The translations under genes were made by a program, and so were the position numbers. Below, in pieces: positions 45,547 through 55,164 of a stretch of 64,000 bases of DNA. Within the stretch, counting starts at the first letter, position 1; the number at the start of each line of letters is the position of its first letter. The notes beneath the pieces are model-generated. The model did no database searches. It was given only the letters and a program-made list of their open reading frames with translations, and was not told where the DNA came from. The stretch comes from Rhizobium grahamii (GTDB lineage: Bacteria > Pseudomonadota > Alphaproteobacteria > Rhizobiales > Rhizobiaceae). Where the stretch lies: positions 558,001-622,000 of the forward strand of contig NZ_CP043498.1 of the NCBI RefSeq assembly GCF_009498215.1. Direction: 5' to 3'.

Positions 45547-45949
45547 ACTGCTGATGGCGATCCATGCGCGCCTGACCGGCGACACCGACCTTCTCGGCAT
45601 GATCGGCGAGGACGGTATCCGCGATCGGCTGGTCACCGGGCGAAAGCTTCCATCCGTGCTGATCGGCGACGTCGTCAGCAACGACTATTCGACCTCGACG
45701 GAGGGAGGCGAGGAGCACCTGTTTTCGCTCGAAGTCTGGATTGACGCCGGCGGGCGAAGGCAGGCGCAACTGGTAGCCTGGCGGCTTCACGCCCTGCTGC
45801 ACGACGCGGCGCTCGATCTTGGGCCGTACTCCCTCGTCAGTATACTGCATGTCAGGACACAGAGCCGGCGGGAGCCGAAGACGAAGCTGTATGTTGCCGA
45901 ACTGCGCTTTCGGGCTGTGACGGAGCCGATTGCCGGCGTCACGGCGTAG
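45530..45949 (+). CDS. GTA gp8, DUF3168 tail terminator-like protein
   Basis: 139 residues. ANELLMAIHARLTGDTDLLGMI is the DUF3168 opening, followed by EEHLFSLEVWIDAGGRRQA and VSILHVRTQSRREPKTKLYVAELRF. It probably caps the tail end that joins the head. GGGAGGCGAAAGCC precedes the ATG at 45530. The GTA series is interrupted here; the next structural gene is 1.8 kb away. Confidence 0.87.
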   Translation: MSAANELLMAIHARLTGDTDLLGMIGEDGIRDRLVTGRKLPSVLIGDVVSNDYSTSTEGGEEHLFSLEVWIDAGGRRQAQLVAWRLHALLHDAALDLGPYSLVSILHVRTQSRREPKTKLYVAELRFRAVTEPIAGVTA

Positions 45950-45953
45950 CAGG

Positions 45954-46346
45954 CTACTCCTCGTAGCGGCTCGTGGCGTCGCGATCCCGTTCGTAGCGTC
46001 TCGCCAGTGGAAACGACGGCAGCCACGACTCGCGGCGGATGGTCCAGAGCTCGTAAGTTGGCTGCAACTGGTCGGGAGCATCGAGCGATCCGAGGTTCAC
46101 CTCGACTTCATCTCCGGAGCGCCCGAAAACCGGGGAGCCGCAGCGGGGGCAGAAGAACCGCCCGTCGTACGCGGCTGTCTCGCCCTCGACCGTCACCGCA
46201 TCCTGAGGAAAGATTGCCGATGCATGGAAAAGCGCGCCGTGATGCTTGCGGCAGTCGAGACAATGACAAATGCCGACCCGATAGGGGCGTCCAGTCGCCA
46301 CGAGGCGGACGTTGCCGCAGCGGCAACCGCCAGTGAACCGGTCCAT
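45954..46346 (-). CDS. GFA family protein (glutathione-dependent formaldehyde-activating-like)
   Basis: 130 residues. Zinc-binding cysteine blocks GGCRCGNVRL, ICHCLDCRKHHGALF and FFCPRCGSPVFG define the GFA/Mss4-like fold. Many members are of unknown activity; formaldehyde chemistry is only proven for a few. It lies antisense to the GTA operon, convergent with gp8 four bases away. Confidence 0.88.
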   Translation of the reverse strand: MDRFTGGCRCGNVRLVATGRPYRVGICHCLDCRKHHGALFHASAIFPQDAVTVEGETAAYDGRFFCPRCGSPVFGRSGDEVEVNLGSLDAPDQLQPTYELWTIRRESWLPSFPLARRYERDRDATSRYEE

Positions 46347-46443
46347 GTTGCTTCTCCTCCAAGATCAAGCGATGGGCTGCTTGGTGTGAAGATGGGACGA
46401 CGACCTCAAATGTCCCGCCCATCGCCGCAGCTGCCTGCATTTC

Positions 46444-47658
46444 TCAGGCCGGTTCGTACACCCTGGCCGCCGCCTTGACCTGTGCAGCCAGCATCAGCAC
46501 GAAGCCGAGCGAGATGACGGCCAGCGCGGCGCAGGTCGCGATTGCGGTGCCGGCACCGGCGCGATCGAGGATCGCCGTGAAAACGACGGGCGCGATGGCA
46601 TTGGCGAGGTTCTGCGGCAGCGACAGGCGGGCCGATTGCAGCCCGAATTCGCGCGGTGAGAACAGCGCAAGCGGCAGCAATGCGCGGGCAACGGTCATGA
46701 CACCGGAGCCGAAGCCATAGAGCAGGATGAAGGTAATCAGCAGTGGCGTCGAGGGCGGTATCACCAGCATCATCAGGAAGCTCGATACCATCAGGCTCAC
46801 GCCCATCGCGGCGCTGAGGATCGGATTGCCGCGGCGGCCGAGGAGCATGTCCAGGAAGCGGGCGGAAATGCCAATCACGCCGCGCGCTGAGCCGAGCTGC
46901 AGCGCCAACGCGTGCGAAGCGCCGGACTGGCGAAATATCTCGAGCAGCGAGGGCGACACCCCGAAGGTGACGAAGGTCGAGATCGTCGTTGCCGCGGCAA
47001 TCAGCAGGAAGGCCTTGCGCTGTCCGGTAGGCGAGAGCGGCACCGGCGTTTCCTGCTCGGTGCTGCCATCCGCAGTAAAGGTGATCGGCTTCGGCAGGGC
47101 GAAAAGATGCAGCGGCAGGCAGACGAAAAACTGCAGCGCCGCGCAGATGAGAAACGTCATGCGCCAGCCGACGGTCGCGTTGAGCTGACTGAGGATCGGC
47201 CAGAAGATCGCGCTCGAAAGGCCGGTGAACAGCATCAGGATCGCGATCACCCGTTTGCTGTCGGGTCCGGCGCGCTCGACGACGGCGGTATAGGCGGGAG
47301 CGGAAAGACCAAAGGCGCCGCCCGCTCCGATGGCGATCCAGGCAAGTGCGTAGACGACGAGGCCGTGCGCAGCTGACAAAAGCAGCAGGCCGATCGTGAA
47401 GGTAATCGAGGAGGCGGCAAGCACGCGGGCTGCTCCGTGTCTGGCGAGCAGGCGCCCGGTCGTCGGGCTGACCAGGGCGCTGACGACCATCATGATGCTC
47501 AGCCCGCCGAAGACCACTTCGTTCGGCAAACCGAGATCCGGGGCGATAACGCGGCCCATGACGCCAAGCATGTCGAAGGTGGTGCCCCAGCCAATCAGCT
47601 GCGTGACGGCAAGCACGGCAATCGTCTGCACCGAGCGCAGGGGGATGGATCGAGACAT
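46444..47658 (-). CDS. MFS transporter
   Basis: About 404 residues with 12 hydrophobic segments in two halves separated by a central loop with PKPITFTADGSTEQE. Motif A-like GRLLARHGAARVL lies between helices 2 and 3. The substrate is not evident; the sequence resembles the oxalate/formate-antiporter-like MFS subgroup. The frame is open to 47733; the ATG at 47658 (MSRSIPLRS) begins just before helix 1. With the GFA gene it forms an antisense insertion between gp8 and gp9. Confidence 0.82.
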   Translation of the reverse strand: MSRSIPLRSVQTIAVLAVTQLIGWGTTFDMLGVMGRVIAPDLGLPNEVVFGGLSIMMVVSALVSPTTGRLLARHGAARVLAASSITFTIGLLLLSAAHGLVVYALAWIAIGAGGAFGLSAPAYTAVVERAGPDSKRVIAILMLFTGLSSAIFWPILSQLNATVGWRMTFLICAALQFFVCLPLHLFALPKPITFTADGSTEQETPVPLSPTGQRKAFLLIAAATTISTFVTFGVSPSLLEIFRQSGASHALALQLGSARGVIGISARFLDMLLGRRGNPILSAAMGVSLMVSSFLMMLVIPPSTPLLITFILLYGFGSGVMTVARALLPLALFSPREFGLQSARLSLPQNLANAIAPVVFTAILDRAGAGTAIATCAALAVISLGFVLMLAAQVKAAARVYEPA

Positions 47659-47786
47659 GAGGCGGGCTTTGACGCGAATGGGGTAGGGGCGGGCAAGGTC
47701 GTAGCAGCTTCGCCGGCTGGTTGAAAGTGACATGTGGATGACACCGATGGGCGCCGAATGCGCCCGCTTCTTGAAGGGATCGGACG

Positions 47787-48194
47787 ATGGTGGCGCAAAA
47801 GGGCAAGGACCTGCTCCTGAAGATATTCAACGGAACGGCTTACGAAACGGTGGCGGGGCTGCGGTCGAAACGGCTGGCCTTCAATGCCGAAACGGTCGAC
47901 GTCACCGACGCCGAGAGCGCCGGGCGATGGCGTGAGCTGCTGGGTGGCGCAGGCGTGCAGCGTGCGTCGGTGTCGGGCGCCGGCATCTTCAAGGATGCCG
48001 CCTCCGATGGTCTGGTGCGGAGCGCTTTCTTCAACGCTTCGATCCTCAGCTGGCAGATCATCGTCCCCGACTTCGGCATGGTGACGGGACCGTTCCAGGC
48101 GAGCGCGCTCGAATATTCCGGCCAGTATAACGGCGAGGTGATGTTCGAGCTGGCGCTGGAATCGGCCGGCGCCATCAGCTTCGAGGCACTCTGA
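47787..48194 (+). CDS. GTA major tail protein (gp9, TP901-1 family)
   Basis: 135 residues. VAQKGKDLLLKIFNGTAYETVAGLR and NAETVDVTDAESAGRWRELLGGAG are the TP901-1-type tail tube signature. It polymerises to form the tail tube. Its stop overlaps the gp10 start by one base, so the coupled tail operon resumes here after the antisense block. Confidence 0.93.
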   Translation: MVAQKGKDLLLKIFNGTAYETVAGLRSKRLAFNAETVDVTDAESAGRWRELLGGAGVQRASVSGAGIFKDAASDGLVRSAFFNASILSWQIIVPDFGMVTGPFQASALEYSGQYNGEVMFELALESAGAISFEAL

Positions 48195-48550
48195 TGCGGG
48201 CGGCGGGGGCAAGGGCGAACCGGCGGCGCGGCGAGATCGAGGCTGTCATCGACGGCGAACAGCGCATTCTCTGCCTGACGCTCGGCGCGCTGGCAGAACT
48301 GGAGACGGCGTTCTCAGCGGACAATCTCGCCGGCCTGGCGGAGCGCTTCTCGCGCGGTCAGCTGAAGTCGGCCGACATGATCCGCATCATCGGTGCCGGC
48401 CTTCGCGGCGGCGGCAATCTCTATTCGGATCAGGAGGTGGCGGAGGCCAGTATCGATGGCGGCATTGGCGGCTGCGCTGATATCGTCGGCAATCTGCTCG
48501 CCGCGACATTTATTGGGGAAAGCGCGGAGATCACCGCCCGCCCCCTCTAG
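48194..48550 (+). CDS. GTA gp10 (GTA family protein, tail assembly chaperone-like)
   Basis: 118 residues. ARANRRRGEIEAVIDGEQRILCLTLGALAELE and LKSADMIRIIGAGLRGGG match the DUF3356/GTA gp10 family, equivalent to the first tail chaperone of siphophages. It probably assists tube or tape-measure assembly. TGATG joins it to gp9. Confidence 0.85.
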   Translation: MRAAGARANRRRGEIEAVIDGEQRILCLTLGALAELETAFSADNLAGLAERFSRGQLKSADMIRIIGAGLRGGGNLYSDQEVAEASIDGGIGGCADIVGNLLAATFIGESAEITARPL

Positions 48551-48579
48551 CCGCAGCAGATATCGAGACCGACCGCGCG

Positions 48580-48795
48580 ATGCCTTTCCCCTGGGCGCGC
48601 GTCCTCCACGTCGGCCTCTGTCTGCTGCGGCTGCCTCCAACTGTGTTCTGGGCGATGACGCCGGTTGAGTTTCATGTCGTTGCCGGCGGATCGGCGCCGC
48701 GCAGCACGGTCGCCCGGGCCGATCTCGGCGCGCTGATGGCGCAATTTCCGGACGGCCCGACACCCTCGAAACGAAGGAGCGATCATGGAGAATGA
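48580..48795 (+). CDS. Phage tail assembly chaperone (small, gp10.1-like)
   Basis: 71 residues. MPFPWARVLHVGLCLLRLPPTVFWAMTPVEF is the opening of the short tail chaperone found between gp10 and gp11 in RcGTA-type clusters. WAMTPVE is the most conserved part. Its 3' end overlaps gp11 by 11 bases. The ATG has no good ribosome site, so it may be translated by coupling. Confidence 0.78.
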   Translation: MPFPWARVLHVGLCLLRLPPTVFWAMTPVEFHVVAGGSAPRSTVARADLGALMAQFPDGPTPSKRRSDHGE

Positions 48796-49330
48796 CGACA
48801 CCGACCTCTCCGCCATGGCCGTGCAGGCTGAAACCCTGCAGCGTACGCTCGATGGCCTACAAACCAGCTCACGCTCGTTCGGCTCGGCCCTGTCTAGCGC
48901 GCTGCGCAGTGCTGCCGATGGGGGCAAGGGCCTCGACGATGTGCTGCGCAGCCTCGGCAACCGCCTGACGGATATTGCACTATCGGCCGGATTGAAGCCG
49001 CTGGAGACGATGATCTCGGGCGCAGCGTCAAACCTGCTCGGCGGTTTCGGCAAGCTCCTGCCCTTCGCCGATGGCGGCGTGGTTTCGCAGCCCACCTACT
49101 TCCCGATGGGCGGCGACATGGGCCTGATGGGCGAAGCCGGCAGCGAGGCGATCCTGCCGCTGAAACGCGGCGCCGACGGGGCGCTCGGCGTTGCGGCGTC
49201 AGGCGGATCGGCCGGCCCGCAGATCGTCTTCAACGTCACTGCAACTGATGCGCAGAGTTTTCAGAAAAGCGAGGCGCAGATCTCCGCCATGCTGGCGCGC
49301 ACGGCGATGCGCGGCCAGCGCAATCTCTGA
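48785..49330 (+). CDS. GTA tail tape measure protein (gp11)
   Basis: 181 residues, very short for a tape measure, consistent with a short-tailed particle. The N-terminal part is helical (MAVQAETLQRTLDGLQTSSRSF), and the C-terminal LLPFADGGVVSQPTYFPMGGDMGLMGEAGSEAILPL is the tape-measure end motif. Starts inside the upstream gene. Confidence 0.88.
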   Translation: MENDDTDLSAMAVQAETLQRTLDGLQTSSRSFGSALSSALRSAADGGKGLDDVLRSLGNRLTDIALSAGLKPLETMISGAASNLLGGFGKLLPFADGGVVSQPTYFPMGGDMGLMGEAGSEAILPLKRGADGALGVAASGGSAGPQIVFNVTATDAQSFQKSEAQISAMLARTAMRGQRNL

Positions 49331-49337
49331 GGCAATC

Positions 49338-49979
49338 ATGGCAAACGGCTTCCACGAGGTGCGCTTTCCGCTCCGCCTGTCGCTCTCGACGAGCGGCGGC
49401 CCCGTCCGGCGCACGGACATCGTCAATCTTTCGAATGGTCGCGAGAGCCGCAACAGCCGCTGGCGCGATGCGCGGCGCAGCTACGATGCCGGTTCCGGTC
49501 TGCGCTCTGTCGCCGATCTCTACGAGGTCTTGGAGTTCTTCGAGGCGCGCAGCGGCGAGCTCTACGGTTTCCGCTTTCGCGATCCGGTCGACTGGACATC
49601 GGGGCGGCCTGGAATGCCGGTGTCTGCGACGGATCAGCTGATCGGAACAGGCGATGGGGTTGCCGCGAATTTCAGCCTGACGAAAACCTACGGGGATTCC
49701 GCGGCCGCCAGCCTTCGCAGGATCTTTAAGCCGGTTGCGGGCTCGGTCGTCGTCGCGGTCAGCGGGGTTCCGCAGCCTGAGGGCGCCTTTGCCTGCGATC
49801 CGGCGACCGGCATCGTTGCGTTCGCTCCGGACCGGATACCGCCGCCGGGTGCGGTGATTTCCGCGGGCTATGAATTCGATGTCCCGGTGAGGTTTGCGAC
49901 CGGCCGGATCGACATCAACCTGTCCGCCTTCAACGCCGGACGGATCCCGACCATACCGCTGACGGAGATCGTGCCATGA
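49338..49979 (+). CDS. GTA distal tail protein (gp12, DUF2460)
   Basis: 213 residues. FHEVRFPLRLSLSTSGGP and SRNSRWRDARRSYDAGSGLRS, then FFEARSGELYGFRFRDP, are the DUF2460 (TIGR02217) signature. It builds the ring at the tube end. The frame is open earlier, but the ATG at 49338 follows the gp11 stop with TGAGGCAATC. Its TGA overlaps the gp13 ATG. Confidence 0.92.
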   Translation: MANGFHEVRFPLRLSLSTSGGPVRRTDIVNLSNGRESRNSRWRDARRSYDAGSGLRSVADLYEVLEFFEARSGELYGFRFRDPVDWTSGRPGMPVSATDQLIGTGDGVAANFSLTKTYGDSAAASLRRIFKPVAGSVVVAVSGVPQPEGAFACDPATGIVAFAPDRIPPPGAVISAGYEFDVPVRFATGRIDINLSAFNAGRIPTIPLTEIVP

Positions 49980-50866
49980 GGACCATTCCGCCCGCCCTGA
50001 AAGAACATCTGAACGGCGATGCCACGACGGTCTGCCACGCGTGGCGGGTGGTGCGTCGCGACGGCACGGTCCTCGGCTTCACCGAGCATGACCATGATCT
50101 GACGATTGACGGCACGACCTACCTCGCGGCCACGGGCTTTTCCGCAACCGCGACGGAAGAGGCGGCGGGCATGCCGGCGGCAACGAGCCAGGTCGCCGGC
50201 GGCTTTTCCAGCGATGTGATCACCGAAGAGGATCTGGAGGCGGGACGCTATGACGGCGCCCGCGTGGAGGTCCTGCTTGTCAACTGGGCGAAGCCCGAAC
50301 AGCACATCCTGCTCAAGGTTCAGGAAATTGGCGACGTCACCCGCGATGCAACCAGCTTTCAGGCTGAATTGCGAAGCTTCGCAAGCCGGCTGGCCGAGCC
50401 GCAGGGACGGATCTACGGCCGGCGGTGTGATGCCACGCTCGGCGATCAGCGCTGCGGCCTGAAGCTGAATGACCCCGGTTATCGGTTCGAGGCAACGGTC
50501 GTTTCCATTCCCGATTCCGGCAGGCTTTTCCTGTCCTGCCCCGAAGAGATCGCCGATGGGCTGCTTCGCCTGGGTCTTCTCACATTCGTCGATGGCGCGA
50601 ATGCCGGACTGCGTGCGGATATCGAGACCAACGCCGCGAAGGGAGGGCTGGTGGAAATCGTCCTCTGGCTTCCGCTGCATCGCCCGCCCGCAGCGGGAGA
50701 CCGTGTTCTTCTCACGGTCGGATGCGACAAGTCGTTTTCGACCTGTCGCGGCAGGTTTTCCAACCATCTGAATTTCCGGGGCTTTCCGCATATGCCGGGC
50801 GCGGACTTCGCCTACACCTACGCCGATGGCGAAAGCGTTCACGACGGGAGCGCGCTGTTCAAATGA
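49976..50866 (+). CDS. GTA hub protein (gp13, DUF2163)
   Basis: 296 residues. CHAWRVVRRDGTVLGFTEHDHDL near residue 20 and YGRRCDATLGDQRCGL, with a conserved cysteine pair, mark the DUF2163/TIGR02218 family. The C-terminal GCDKSFSTCRGRFSNHLNFRGFP holds further cysteines that bind a metal or Fe-S cluster in RcGTA gp13. It is the baseplate hub. ATGA overlaps join it to gp12 and gp14. Confidence 0.92.
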   Translation: MRTIPPALKEHLNGDATTVCHAWRVVRRDGTVLGFTEHDHDLTIDGTTYLAATGFSATATEEAAGMPAATSQVAGGFSSDVITEEDLEAGRYDGARVEVLLVNWAKPEQHILLKVQEIGDVTRDATSFQAELRSFASRLAEPQGRIYGRRCDATLGDQRCGLKLNDPGYRFEATVVSIPDSGRLFLSCPEEIADGLLRLGLLTFVDGANAGLRADIETNAAKGGLVEIVLWLPLHRPPAAGDRVLLTVGCDKSFSTCRGRFSNHLNFRGFPHMPGADFAYTYADGESVHDGSALFK

Positions 50867-51297
50867 TGTCGATCGCAGAGCAAGTTCTCGAGATTGCCGA
50901 GGCTTGGACAGGCACGCCCTATCGCCATCAGGCGTCCTGCAAGGGCGTTGGATGCGATTGCCTGGGGCTGATCCGAGGGATCTGGCGCGAGCTCTACGGC
51001 AGTGAGCCCGAGTTCGTGCCACCCTACGCCCCAGATTGGGCCGAACGCAGCGGCGAGGATCGGCTGCTCGCTGCTGCGTCCAGGCATTTTGGTGGCCCCC
51101 TGCCAACGGCAGACATGCAGCGGGGAGACCTCCTGCTGTTTCGTTGGAGGCCCGAACTTGCCGCCAAGCACGCGGGCATATTCGCCGGCGATCAACAATT
51201 CATTCACGCCTACGAACAGGCCTGCGTGATCCGCTCGCCGCTCGTGCCCAGCTGGCGCCGACGTATCGCGGCCGTGTTTCGCTTCCCGGAGAAATAG
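50863..51297 (+). CDS. GTA tail peptidase (gp14, NlpC/P60)
   Basis: 144 residues. The catalytic Cys is C33 in GVGCDCLGLIRGIW and His H103 in AAKHAGIF, with a third polar residue H115 after QFIHAY. It probably cleaves peptidoglycan peptides during DNA delivery. The start sits in an ATGA overlap with gp13 and the next gene begins immediately after the stop. Confidence 0.9.
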   Translation: MMSIAEQVLEIAEAWTGTPYRHQASCKGVGCDCLGLIRGIWRELYGSEPEFVPPYAPDWAERSGEDRLLAAASRHFGGPLPTADMQRGDLLLFRWRPELAAKHAGIFAGDQQFIHAYEQACVIRSPLVPSWRRRIAAVFRFPEK

Positions 51298-54200
51298 ATG
51301 GCAACCCTTCTCTTGCAGGCCGCGGGCGCGGCTCTTGGCAGTGTCTTCGGTCCTGTCGGGGCGATCGTCGGTCGGGCCGCGGGTGCACTTGCCGGCAGTG
51401 TGGTCGATCATGCGCTGCTTGCCGGCAGCTCGACCGTGCGCGCAACGCATCTGGCGACGGCCCGCATCCCCGGCGCCGACGAAGGAACGCCGATCAACCG
51501 TGTCTACGGCAGTACGCGCATCGGCGGCACGATGATCTGGGCGACACGCTTCGAGGAGCAGGTCACCACCGAACGAAAGGGCGGCAAGGCCTCCGGCGGC
51601 ACCCGCGTCGAGACGTTTCGCTACTTCGCAAATGTCGCCTTCGGGATATGCGAAGGCGAGATCGCCTGCATTCGCCGCATCTGGGCGGATGGGAAGGAGG
51701 TCGACCAGACGACAATCGAGATCCGCGTCTATCGCGGCTCCGACGCGCAGCAGCCTGATCCGCTGATCGAGGCAAAGCAGGGAGCCGGCAATGCGCCCGC
51801 CTATCGTGGCCTGGCCTATGTCGTCTTCGAACGCTTGCCGCTGGACTCCTATGGTAACCGCATTCCATTGCTGCAGTTCGAGGTCGTCCGTCCCGTCGGC
51901 GTGCTGGAAAGCCAGCTGAAGGCGGTTTGCATCATTCCCGGCGCGACGGAGCACGGCTACCAGCCGGCCGCCGTTTCGGAGCAGAGCGGGGTGGGGAGTG
52001 CGCGCCTCCTTAATCGCAACACGCTGCAGGGCACCACCGACTGGCAGGTGTCGATCGACGAACTGATGGCGCTTTGCCCGAACCTCGAGCGTGTCGCTCT
52101 GGTGGTCTCCTGGTTCGGGACGGATCTGCGGGCAGGCGAATGCCGGATCGTGCCCGGTGTCGAGACTGCAGCACGGAACGGCGAGAGCAAGGCCTGGTCC
52201 GTTTCGGGGATCGCGCGCGCCAATGCCCATGTCGTCAGCGGCAGCAGCGGAGCGCCTGCCTATGGTGGGACGCCCGACGATGCCGCTGTTCTCGCAGCGA
52301 TTGCCGATTTGAAGGCGCGTGGTCTGGAAGTCTATCTCTACCCGTTCCTGATGATGGATATTCCCTCGGACAACGCCTTGCCAGACCCTGCCGCGTCAGG
52401 CGTTCAGCCGACCTACCCGTGGCGGGGGCGCATCACCTGCTTTCCGGCCACCGGCCGGCCGGGAAACGTGGATCGGACGGCGGCGGCGCGCGGCCAGGTC
52501 AATGCGCTTGTCGGTACTGCGACCGCCGATGATTTCCTCGTGTCTGGGCAGCGGGTGGCCTACCATGGAAGCGGAGAAGGATACCGACGCTTCATCCTGC
52601 ACTATGCACAGCTGGCAAGAGCAGCCGGCGGCGTCGATGGCTTTCTGATCGGTTCGGAGTTGCGCGGCCTGACCAGCGTGCGTGATGATGCCGATCGGTT
52701 TCCCTTCGTCGACGCTCTCGTTGCGCTGGCCGCCGACGTCAAGGCGTTGTTGCCGACAGCCCGGCTGACCTATGGCGCCGACTGGTCGGAATATTTCGGT
52801 TATCATCCGCAGGACGGCAGCGGCGATGTCTATTTCAACCTCGATCCGCTCTGGGCATCGCCGGCAATCGACGCCGTTGGCATCGACAATTACATGCCGC
52901 TCGCCGACTGGCGGGATGAGGACCTGTCGGAGATCAATCCCGATGGCTTCGGCTCCTCCGAGGATGGCGCGGCAATGGCGGCGGCGATCTCCGCGGGCGA
53001 GGGGTTCGACTGGTACTACGCCAGCGAAGCTCACAGGCTTGCTCGTATCCGGACGCCGATAACGGATGGCCTGGTGGCCAAGCCGTGGACGTTCCGCTAC
53101 AAGGACATCGGCGGCTGGTGGAGCAATCTTCACTACGATCGGGTCGGCGGCGCCGAGCGTGCCGTCCCCTCGGCGTGGCAGCCTGCCAGCAAGCCCGTGT
53201 GGTTCACCGAGCTTGGATGCGCGGCCGTCGACAAGGGCGCCAATCAGCCTAACGTCTTCATCGATCCCAAATCGCGGGAAAGCGGGCTGCCCTATTTCTC
53301 CAGCGGCATGCGCGCCGACAGCATGCAGCGCCGGTTCCTGGAAGCCCATCACACCAGATGGAACGCCGACACCGCTCCTTCAGGCATGGTGGATCCGGCG
53401 CATCTGTTCGTCTGGTGTTGGGATGCTCGGCCCTATCCGGCCTTTCCGCAGGAGACATCCACTTGGAGCGATGGCGCCAACTGGACGACCGGACATTGGC
53501 TGAACGGCAGACTGGGAGCAGGAACGCTTGCAGACGTCATCGCGGCGATCCTGCGTGACCAGGGCTTTGCCGACTTCGACGTTGCCGACGTCGCCGGTGA
53601 TCTGACGGGCTACGTGCATGGCGATGTGGTGTCCGCGCGCAGTCTCATCGAGCCGTTGCTGCAGGCTTTCGCAATCGACGTGTTCGAGGATGCGGGCACG
53701 CTGCATTTTCGGTCGCGGGGAAGGGCAAGCCTGCCGCCTGTCGCCGTCGAGACATTCGTCGATGTCGAAGACGAACCGCTTTGGCGTGAGACGCGCGGCC
53801 ACGACAGCGACTTCGCCGCGGAAGCCGTTCTAACCTTCTACGATCCCGCATTGGATTACGAACAGGCGAGCGCCAGGTCGCACCGGGCAGCGGCGGCGAC
53901 CAGCCGGGTCATCAAGCAGGATCTCTCAGCCGCCATGCCCGAAGAGACTGCGCTGGCTGCAGCTGAAGCCTTGCTGAGAGACAATCGTGTGTCGCGCCGG
54001 ACCGTTCGTTTCAGCCTCTCGCCGGGAGCGCTTGAGCTACAGCCGGGAGATGCCGTCACGATTGCGGAAGGCCCGGCTGGACGGTTCATCGTTTCCAGCA
54101 TCGAGGACGAGGGCCAGCGCCGCATTGAGGCCCGTGAGTTTGCCGTCTCGGGCGGTGCCGCATGGCCGCAGCGAACGAGCGAGCAGAACGGCGGCAATGG

Positions 54201-55140
54201 CGCTTCGAGCCTCTTTGCTCCTGTCGTTCATCTGCTCGACCTCCCTTGCTTCGAAGATGGCGACGTCGGTTCCTTCGCGCGGGGTGCTGCCTTTGCCGCG
54301 CCGTGGAAGACCATCGCTTTGTCGTCATCGGCAACAACAGAAGGCTACCGAGGCCGAGTGCTGCTCGACAGGCCTGCAAGGATCGGGACGACGGTCGCAG
54401 CCCTCGATCCCGGCGTCCGCGGCCGTTTCGACTGGTCGCAGGAACTGATCGTCGACCTCCCATTCGGCGAACTCGCCTCGGCGTCGGCGGTTTCGGTTCT
54501 GAACGGCGGCAATCTGATTGCGGCGCGCTCGGGGAGTGGCGTCTGGGAGGTCCTGTCCTTCCAGCGTGCCGAGGAAATCGAAAGTCGCCGCTGGCGCCTG
54601 ACCGGCCTTCTTCGCGCACTCGCCGGCACTGACGACGCCATGCGATCAGGCATTCCGGCGGGTTCGCCCGTCGTTGTGTTGGACGAGGCCGTCAAGTCAC
54701 TCGGTCTCGGCAGCGGGGAGGCCAGTCTGCGTCTCAATTGGATTGCGGAAGCTGCCGGCTCGACCGAGATGGCCGGCCCCTATGCGTTCGAAGGTGGTCT
54801 GCGGGCGCGAACCCCGCTCGCCCCGGTGCATCTGCGCGGCCTGCGCAGCGATACCGGTGATATCCGCCTATCCTGGGTGCGATGTGGGAGGAACGACGCC
54901 GACAGCTGGATTGGCACCGACATTCCTCTCGATGAGCCATTCGAGCGCTATCGCGTCGAGATTCTCGCCGGCAGCGACGTCGTGAGATCAGTCGAGACGC
55001 AGGAGCCATCCTGGACCTATCCGCTCGCCGACGAGATCGCCGACTTTGGTGCATCACAGTCGGCACTCACCGTTCGTATCAGGCAGATGGGTACGAGCAT
55101 TCCGCTCGGCATCGCCGCCACCGCGACATTTTCCCTTTAG
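51298..55140 (+). CDS. GTA megatron/host-specificity protein (gp15)
   Basis: 1280 residues, the largest product of the cluster. N-terminal GAALGSVFGPVGAIVGRAAG-ALAGSVVDHALL is a hydrophobic penetration segment. A GTA TIM-barrel-like domain (about 410-730) has TYGADWSEYFGYHP, AVGIDNYMPLADW, GGWWSNLHYDRVGG and KPVWFTELGCAAVDKGANQPNVF; the last third is the phage-tail_3-type baseplate region (SRVIKQDLSAAM, WLRETRGHD-like blocks). It contacts and pierces the recipient envelope. Complete, no internal stop. Confidence 0.93.
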   Translation: MATLLLQAAGAALGSVFGPVGAIVGRAAGALAGSVVDHALLAGSSTVRATHLATARIPGADEGTPINRVYGSTRIGGTMIWATRFEEQVTTERKGGKASGGTRVETFRYFANVAFGICEGEIACIRRIWADGKEVDQTTIEIRVYRGSDAQQPDPLIEAKQGAGNAPAYRGLAYVVFERLPLDSYGNRIPLLQFEVVRPVGVLESQLKAVCIIPGATEHGYQPAAVSEQSGVGSARLLNRNTLQGTTDWQVSIDELMALCPNLERVALVVSWFGTDLRAGECRIVPGVETAARNGESKAWSVSGIARANAHVVSGSSGAPAYGGTPDDAAVLAAIADLKARGLEVYLYPFLMMDIPSDNALPDPAASGVQPTYPWRGRITCFPATGRPGNVDRTAAARGQVNALVGTATADDFLVSGQRVAYHGSGEGYRRFILHYAQLARAAGGVDGFLIGSELRGLTSVRDDADRFPFVDALVALAADVKALLPTARLTYGADWSEYFGYHPQDGSGDVYFNLDPLWASPAIDAVGIDNYMPLADWRDEDLSEINPDGFGSSEDGAAMAAAISAGEGFDWYYASEAHRLARIRTPITDGLVAKPWTFRYKDIGGWWSNLHYDRVGGAERAVPSAWQPASKPVWFTELGCAAVDKGANQPNVFIDPKSRESGLPYFSSGMRADSMQRRFLEAHHTRWNADTAPSGMVDPAHLFVWCWDARPYPAFPQETSTWSDGANWTTGHWLNGRLGAGTLADVIAAILRDQGFADFDVADVAGDLTGYVHGDVVSARSLIEPLLQAFAIDVFEDAGTLHFRSRGRASLPPVAVETFVDVEDEPLWRETRGHDSDFAAEAVLTFYDPALDYEQASARSHRAAAATSRVIKQDLSAAMPEETALAAAEALLRDNRVSRRTVRFSLSPGALELQPGDAVTIAEGPAGRFIVSSIEDEGQRRIEAREFAVSGGAAWPQRTSEQNGGNGASSLFAPVVHLLDLPCFEDGDVGSFARGAAFAAPWKTIALSSSATTEGYRGRVLLDRPARIGTTVAALDPGVRGRFDWSQELIVDLPFGELASASAVSVLNGGNLIAARSGSGVWEVLSFQRAEEIESRRWRLTGLLRALAGTDDAMRSGIPAGSPVVVLDEAVKSLGLGSGEASLRLNWIAEAAGSTEMAGPYAFEGGLRARTPLAPVHLRGLRSDTGDIRLSWVRCGRNDADSWIGTDIPLDEPFERYRVEILAGSDVVRSVETQEPSWTYPLADEIADFGASQSALTVRIRQMGTSIPLGIAATATFSL

Positions 55141-55164
55141 CTCCCAACGAAAGGACGAAGCGCT

